DNA of 64,000 nt, taken from positions 1 to 64,000 of the forward strand of contig DAOUBK010000061.1 of assembly GCA_034432635.1 (NCBI GenBank), written 5' to 3'. The translations under genes and the position numbers were made by a program. The DNA is from Roseiflexus sp034432635 (GTDB lineage Bacteria; Chloroflexota; Chloroflexia; Chloroflexales; Roseiflexaceae). Below are positions 59,429 to 64,000 of this stretch, in pieces (the stretch's first letter is position 1; each line of letters begins with the position of its first letter). The notes beneath the pieces are model-generated. The model saw only the letters and a program-made list of their open reading frames with translations. It searched no databases and was not told the DNA's origin.

Positions 59429-60732
59429 CCATCCGCCGGTATGCATATGTGCTGGCAACCATTCTGCTGCTGGCAGCGTGCGGTCAACCCGCGGCGGCAC
59501 TGCCGACCCCGACGCCAGTTCCCACAGTTGCACCGGCGACACCGGTAACGCCGCCTCCGTCGCCAACCGCTCTACCAACGGCAACGCCGCCACCCACACC
59601 CCCTCCTGCCCCCGAACCGCTGATGGTGTGGCTCGCCGGTGATCAATCGCAGATCGAAGCGCTGACCCGTCTGCTGACCGACGCCGCTGCCGAAGCCGGC
59701 GTTCCGGTTCGTATCACGAGCGGCAGCCCCGATGCGATGATCGCCCGGTTGCGCGTCGATCAACTCGATGGGCGACCACCGCCAGACCTGATCTGGGGGA
59801 GCGGCAATGACCTGGCAGTCCTGCGCACCATGGGAGTGATCCGCTCGACCCGGCAAAAGGCTTCACCTGATGAAATCCTGCCAGTGGTCATTACCGGCGC
59901 GACTACCGCCGGTCAGCAGTGGGGCGAGCCGGTAGCAGCTCAGGGATTTTTGCTGCTGCTCTACAATCGAAAACTTGTAGAACATCCACCGCGTACCGTC
60001 GATTCGCTGATCGCCACTGCACGCGCCACCACCGGCGGCAATCGGGTCGGACTGGTCGCCGGATGGACCGAGGCGCGCTGGTTTGCGGTATGGCTGGATA
60101 TGACCGGTGGAACGATGCTGGATGCCGACGGCATGCCACTGCTCGACACCCCTGCGGTTATCGCGGCGCTCGACCTGCTGCGCACCGTGCGACGGTACGG
60201 ACCGACCCCGCCTTCGACCTACGACGAAGGTGCACGGTTGTTCCGTCGCGGCAGGGCGGTGCTGGCTATTGATGGCGACTGGGCGCTGGAGAGTTATCGC
60301 GGGTTGACTGAGACGCTCGAGTTGGGCATTGCGCCACTGCCGTTGACCAGCCGCGGAACGCCAGCAGCAGCGCCTCTGACCGGTGTCTACCTGATGTACG
60401 GCGCCACGCTCGATGGCGCGCGCCTGGCGCAGGCGGAAACACTTGCACAAACGCTGCGCGAACCGGAGTGGCAGGCGCGTATTGCCCGCGACGTAGGGAT
60501 GCTCCCGGCTTCCATCGCTGCACTGAGCGACCCGGCGGTCACCGACAATCCGGCGCTTGCCGCAGCGGCGCAGTACGCCAGAAACGCATCCGGCATTCCG
60601 CCCGACCGCCCGATCCGCTGCGCGTGGGATGCAATTGAAGCGGCGCTGCCGCCGTTCTTGCTCGGCAGGCGCACCGCAACTGAAACTGCATCGGCAATGC
60701 AACAGCGCGCCGACGCCTGTGTGCGTCAGTAG
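59410..60732 (+). CDS. Extracellular solute-binding lipoprotein (ABC transporter type 1)
   Basis: A 440-aa lipoprotein. The start at METPALTIRRYA gives a signal peptide with lipobox LLAAC (Cys21). A Pro/Thr linker follows (to about 75), then an SBP family-1 fold: LMVWLAGDQSQIEALTRLL, PPDLIWGSGNDLAVLRTMG, GQQWGEPVAAQGFLLLLYNR, and FRRGRAVLAIDGDWALESYR. It should bind a sugar or oligosaccharide. No permease or ATPase genes are adjacent, so the transporter is orphaned in the window. It is convergent with the debranching enzyme; the two stops abut at 60732/60733. Confidence 0.85.
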   Translation: METPALTIRRYAYVLATILLLAACGQPAAALPTPTPVPTVAPATPVTPPPSPTALPTATPPPTPPPAPEPLMVWLAGDQSQIEALTRLLTDAAAEAGVPVRITSGSPDAMIARLRVDQLDGRPPPDLIWGSGNDLAVLRTMGVIRSTRQKASPDEILPVVITGATTAGQQWGEPVAAQGFLLLLYNRKLVEHPPRTVDSLIATARATTGGNRVGLVAGWTEARWFAVWLDMTGGTMLDADGMPLLDTPAVIAALDLLRTVRRYGPTPPSTYDEGARLFRRGRAVLAIDGDWALESYRGLTETLELGIAPLPLTSRGTPAAAPLTGVYLMYGATLDGARLAQAETLAQTLREPEWQARIARDVGMLPASIAALSDPAVTDNPALAAAAQYARNASGIPPDRPIRCAWDAIEAALPPFLLGRRTATETASAMQQRADACVRQ

Positions 60733-62907
60733 TCACTGCGTGATCTGCACATCGACCCCGCCATTCGCCAGCACGTTCACCCCGGCGCGGGTCACGCGAA
60801 AATCCACCCGTCGCTCGCCAACCCGCAGGTTACGCACTTCGACCATCGAGAGCCAGGGAGGTAGGTGTGGCGCAAGCCGCAGCGTATTCGCAAACGCATC
60901 GACTTCCAGCCCCAGTATGCTCTGCACAATCAGCAAGCCGGCGCCGGCAGCCCACGCTTGGGGGCGACAACTGACCGGATACGGAATAGGGCTATCGAAC
61001 ATCCCCGGCTCACGGTCGTACCCGCACATCAACTCAGGCAGGCGGCACAGATGAAACCGGGAAGCAGCCTCGATCAGACGACTGGCGATCTCGTTGGCTT
61101 CATCACGGAACCCGCTGCGCGCCAGACCCCAGACGATCAGGGAATTGTCGTGGGGCCAGACACTGCCGTTGTGATAACTCATCGGATTGTAATTCGGGTC
61201 TGCCGCACTGCGCGTGCGCACCCCCCAGCTCGACAGCATATCGGGCGCAACCAGGCGCGCCGCAACCTGCGCAGCGCGTTCCGGTGTCAGAATGCCGCAC
61301 AGCAGCGCATGGCCCGGATTGCTGGTCACCTCATGGACAGGACCCCTGCCGACTTCGATAGCCTGAGCATAGAAGCCCTCTTCAGCAAGCCAGAAATCGA
61401 CGTTGAATCGCTCTTTCAAGGCAGCAGCACCGGCGCGTACCTCCGCCGCGCGATCACGATCGCCCATCTGTTCCAGCAGATCGGCCAGCCATGTTCTGGC
61501 AGCATACGCATATGCCTGCACTTCCACCAGCGCCAGCGGCGGTGTGGCGAGTGTCCCATCCGGGTGCACCACCGAATCGCGCGAATCCTTCCAGCCCTGG
61601 ATCCGCAATCCGGCTGATGAGCGCGGCTCGAATGCGATATACCCATCGCCATCCGCGTCGGCATACAGGTCCATCCAGTCGAGCGCAAGCAGCGCAGCCG
61701 GCAGCAGATCGTCATACAGCGCCCGATCGCCGGTCCAGCGCACGGTGGTAGCGAACAGCATCAGGAAGAGCAGCGTCGCATCGATGCTGCCGTAGTACGG
61801 GTTGAACGGTACACTGTTTGTATTGGCAAGCTCGCCAAAGCGCATCTCGTGGAGAATCTTGCCGGGTTGCTCGTCGCGCCAGGGGTTATCCTGCGTACCC
61901 TGATGCTCCGCCAGGTAGCGCAACGTCCCGCGCGCAAGATCAGGGTGAAACCAGAGTGTCTGGAGGCTGGTAATCAGCGAGTCGCGCCCGAAGGGCACAG
62001 CAAACCAGGGTATGCCGGCAACTGGCAGAACAACATTGCCAAAGCTGGCGGTCAGCGCGCGGAGATCAGCACTGCTGCGCCGCAACAACTGATTGAGCGT
62101 CGGGTGATCGGTCGTCACCATCACCGTTGCATCGTCCCACGCCTGATACGAAGCGCGCACCTCGTCCAGCGCCTGCTCGAATGTCAGGTCACATCCGTGT
62201 TCTGAAAACCCGACTGTGTGAATCGAAGGCGTAACAATCAGCGTTACGTCCCACGTAGCATGGGGCGCCAGTTCGACTCGCCAGTGAACCTGTGCGCGCG
62301 CCGGTGCAGGCAACTGGCGCAGATGCCGCGATCCCTCACCCTGCGGACCGGGTGAGGGCGGAGGTGTCTCAGCACCGAGAATGTTTGCTGTATCGGGGAT
62401 TGTGCTCAGGACAATATCGGTGGTGCGCACCACGTCATCGGCACCACGATAGACGAAACGTAGCCGATTGCCCTGATAATCGACCGGCTCGATTGTTCCG
62501 CGAGGACCGCCGGCAAAGCCGCGCACCAGGAACATATCGGCGAAATCGACCGCCATTTCGATGGTCAGATCACACACAACAGGCGCGCGATTGTAACTGG
62601 TGAGCGTCAACCGCTCGAATACCGCCTCGCGCACTATCCGCTCACGTCGCACGGCTATCGTTTGACGATCAATGCTGCCTTCCGCGCCTCCAGACAGTCC
62701 GTTCGTCAGCAGGCATACCGCGTGGTAGACATGCTCATCGTTCCAGGACAGTAACTCGAGCGGTTGACCGTCGAGACGCACCTGAAGCGCGCTGAGGTGG
62801 CGCGTATCGTAAAAATAGAGACCCAGCGGCGTATCCTCGACAGGAATATCGCCATCGTGACGACTGATGATGAACGTGTGATTGTCCGAGACGACAAGAT
62901 ACTCCAT
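60733..62907 (-). CDS. Amylo-alpha-1,6-glucosidase (glycogen debranching enzyme type)
   Basis: A 724-aa enzyme. The N-terminal GDE domain (about 1-270: YLVVSDNHTFIISRHDGDIP, LGLYFYDTRHLSALQVRLDG) is followed by a six-hairpin glycosidase domain (about 300-690: LRALTASFGNVVLPVAGIPW, FGRDSLITSLQTLWFHP, GYIAFEPRSSAGLRIQGWKDS, SYHNGSVWPHDNSLIVWG). It debranches glycogen or a related polysaccharide. Residues about 187-197 read TPPPSPGPQGEG, encoded by a palindromic repeat (62333-62358) inserted in frame. The ATG 62907 lies only 9 bases beyond the terminator of tRNA-His and has no Shine-Dalgarno. Confidence 0.88.
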   Translation of the reverse strand: MEYLVVSDNHTFIISRHDGDIPVEDTPLGLYFYDTRHLSALQVRLDGQPLELLSWNDEHVYHAVCLLTNGLSGGAEGSIDRQTIAVRRERIVREAVFERLTLTSYNRAPVVCDLTIEMAVDFADMFLVRGFAGGPRGTIEPVDYQGNRLRFVYRGADDVVRTTDIVLSTIPDTANILGAETPPPSPGPQGEGSRHLRQLPAPARAQVHWRVELAPHATWDVTLIVTPSIHTVGFSEHGCDLTFEQALDEVRASYQAWDDATVMVTTDHPTLNQLLRRSSADLRALTASFGNVVLPVAGIPWFAVPFGRDSLITSLQTLWFHPDLARGTLRYLAEHQGTQDNPWRDEQPGKILHEMRFGELANTNSVPFNPYYGSIDATLLFLMLFATTVRWTGDRALYDDLLPAALLALDWMDLYADADGDGYIAFEPRSSAGLRIQGWKDSRDSVVHPDGTLATPPLALVEVQAYAYAARTWLADLLEQMGDRDRAAEVRAGAAALKERFNVDFWLAEEGFYAQAIEVGRGPVHEVTSNPGHALLCGILTPERAAQVAARLVAPDMLSSWGVRTRSAADPNYNPMSYHNGSVWPHDNSLIVWGLARSGFRDEANEIASRLIEAASRFHLCRLPELMCGYDREPGMFDSPIPYPVSCRPQAWAAGAGLLIVQSILGLEVDAFANTLRLAPHLPPWLSMVEVRNLRVGERRVDFRVTRAGVNVLANGGVDVQITQ
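62333..62358. repeat. Palindromic repeat inserted in the debranching-enzyme gene
   Basis: Arms CCCTCACCC (62333-62341) and GGGTGAGGG (62350-62358), an 8-base loop. On the minus strand it encodes a PSPGPQGEG-type insert between the N-terminal domain blocks. Confidence 0.7.
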
Positions 62908-62913
62908 GGTGGA

Positions 62914-62936
62914 AAACAAAAAGCCTCTTGCGAGGC
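62914..62936 (-). terminator. Terminator of tRNA-His, immediately before the debranching-enzyme start
   Basis: On the minus strand GCCTC-GCAA-GAGGC (62932-62936 with 62923-62927) followed by TTTTTGTTTT (62913-62922). The debranching ATG follows at 62907. Confidence 0.75.
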
Positions 62937-62954
62937 AGTAGACAGAGTAATAAT

Positions 62955-63030
62955 TGGGGTGCCTGATGGGTCTCGAACCCACAACCTCCTGAGCCACAGT
63001 CAGGCGCTCTGCCGTTGAGCTACAGGCACC
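62955..63030 (-). tRNA. tRNA-His (anticodon GTG)
   Basis: Minus strand, 76 bases including G-1 and an encoded CCA (62955-62957). The acceptor stem pairs GTGCCTG with CAGGCAC. The D arm begins TAGCTCAACGGCAGAGC. The anticodon stem-loop is CCTGA-CTGTGGC-TCAGG with GTG as anticodon. The T arm has GGTTCGAGACC. The extra 5' G paired to C73 is diagnostic for histidine. Confidence 0.97.
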
Positions 63031-63041
63031 ACAGCAGCCGT

Positions 63042-63070
63042 AGTATAGCACAGCGCGCGCAAAGCGTCAA
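63042..63070 (-). promoter_or_regulatory. Promoter of tRNA-His
   Basis: On the minus strand: TTGACG (63065-63070), 17-base spacer ending in TGC, TATACT (63042-63047). The first base of the tRNA is 12 bases downstream. Confidence 0.8.
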
Positions 63071-63231
63071 ACCGTTACAGTTCAGTTGCATAGTTACAAC
63101 CCGTCGTTGTTGAACTTTCCACATACACGGTTTCATAAAGGCGGTATAAGGGATGCAGGCGATCAGGAGTCTCTGCAGCATGGCGGTAACGCCCGGTCAC
63201 ATCAACGTCGCGCGTGTTCTACGGAGGTCAT

Positions 63232-64000
63232 ATGAATCCTGCATCTCTTCAGGCGCTGCCGCTCTGTCCCGTCTGTGGCGCGCCTCAGCCATACGCCACC
63301 CGATTTTGCTCGCGCTGCGGTCATCCGCTGACCCAACCGCCGCAGACGTTCGAGATCCTGGTCACGCAGAGCAACGCACCACCAATGCGTATACCCATTC
63401 CCGCCGCAACCATCACAATCGGTCGGGCGCACGAAAGCACAATCCTGGTCGGCGATCCGAAGGTGTCACGCCGCTATCTGCAACTGACCTGGAACGGTGC
63501 AGCGTTCGTCGCCGAGGATGTCGGCAGCGGCGGCGGAATGCTCCTGAACAATACGCCGTTGTGCAGCCCGACGATCCTGCGACCGGGGGATACGCTTCTG
63601 ATAGGAGATACCATCTGCGACTGGAGGTCGCGTCAGGCACAGCAACCGTGCTGACGCCTCCGTCCGAACCGGTGCCTTCCGTGCCACAGACGCCAACCAC
63701 GCCTGCCCATGTCCAGCCACCTTCATCTGTATATGCGCAACCTTCTACGCCAGCACCGTATCAATCACCTTCATATGCATAACCCGCCGCGCCGCCACCC
63801 TATCAACCACCGATGCCTGTACAACCCGCCGTACCACCGCCTTACCAGACGCCGTATCGTCAGGAAATGGCTGGCTCTCCGTCGTCTCCGGCGTCCCCCG
63901 CTATGCCGCCATACCTGGGAATGGGGCAGATACTGGTGTCGCTGCCTCCCCGGCGTTCATCACACATGGGGATCATCCTCAGTATCGTGGCAGCGCTGAT
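63232..64000 (+). pseudogene. Zinc-ribbon/FHA-domain protein with Pro/Gln-rich tail, frameshift and stop (runs off the window)
   Basis: ACGGAGG precedes ATG 63232. Residues 12-29 are a zinc ribbon (CPVC, CSRC). An FHA domain, which binds phosphothreonine peptides, spans about 41-135 (ATITIGRAHESTILVGDPKV, SRRYLQLTW, GGMLLNNTP, LRPGDTLLIGDT). After GDTI the frame breaks near 63615; the expected RLEVASGTATVLTPP continues in another frame with a Pro-rich tail. That frame then meets a TAA at 63780-63782 (SPSYA-stop-PAAPPPYQ, where CAA would be expected) and continues to a membrane segment (GIILSIVAAL) at the window edge. FHA proteins of this form relate to Ser/Thr-kinase signalling. Two lesions suggest decay. 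Confidence 0.75.

Overview
The window looks like a chromosomal segment of a Roseiflexus-type filamentous anoxygenic phototroph (phylum Chloroflexota). This placement is inferred from gene content and style, not from a database search: G+C-rich coding, Thr/Pro-rich secreted proteins, a sortase with its own substrate, a SARP/BTAD regulator, DUF4127 and DUF1641 proteins, and a secreted protein ending in a short hydrophobic LPLIVR tail. Gene density is high, on both strands, in short operons.

Layout. 1-2 kb: an IS5-like transposase remnant abuts a truncated, frameshifted cheR-TPR gene, followed by a broken phoU. 2.4-5.1 kb: a GH2 glycosidase. 5.3-10.7 kb: a housekeeping block (nrdR, membrane Mrr-fold protein, fabG, Asp23-like, nusB, acpP, tatA, tatC). 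10.8-14.6 kb: a decayed Uma2 gene, then a leftward operon of three membrane proteins and a Rieske oxygenase. 15-19.6 kb: a leftward [NiFe]-hydrogenase maturation locus (two DUF1641 genes, hypB, an NHL-repeat remnant, hypC, hypD, hypE). 19.9-22.3 kb: the riboflavin operon (ribE, ribB, ribH) with promoter, FMN riboswitch and two tandem terminators. 22.6-26.7 kb: pth, then a surface protein with an LPATS sorting signal and its sortase. 27-36 kb: tandem thioredoxin, acyl-CoA ligase, rpmG (L33), DUF4127, an EndoIII-like glycosylase, an MshEN-like repeat protein, a phosphatase and a patatin. 36.5-46.8 kb: RNase H, a 1181-aa SARP-type regulator, a secreted metzincin-like protein, DUF3592 and an SH3 lipoprotein. 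47-53.9 kb: Memo-like protein, DegT aminotransferase, SGNH hydrolase, MFS exporter, TerB-like protein, LmbE deacetylase and a protein disulfide oxidoreductase. 54.7-63 kb: a carbohydrate operon (UPF0173, D-2-hydroxyacid dehydrogenase, GH29 fucosidase, BadF-type sugar kinase, F420/NADP-type reductase, solute-binding lipoprotein), a convergent glycogen-debranching enzyme, and tRNA-His. 63.2 kb to the end: a broken zinc-ribbon/FHA gene leaving the window.

The most striking observation is in hypE. The gene is interrupted only because a 73-bp internal segment lies in the opposite orientation between perfect 19-bp inverted repeats. Flipping it on paper restores one uninterrupted 352-codon HypE frame ending in the catalytic Cys. 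This is either a reversible on/off DNA switch for hydrogenase maturation or a very recent inversion. A second strong observation is the ribE leader: two consecutive intrinsic terminators whose 5' arms are both complementary to the same 5' strand of the FMN aptamer, plus a 20-nt hairpin inserted in aptamer loop L2. The window also carries an unusual number of broken genes (cheR, phoU, Uma2, NHL, DUF1641, FHA), most combining a frameshift with a stop explained by a C-to-T or G-to-A change.
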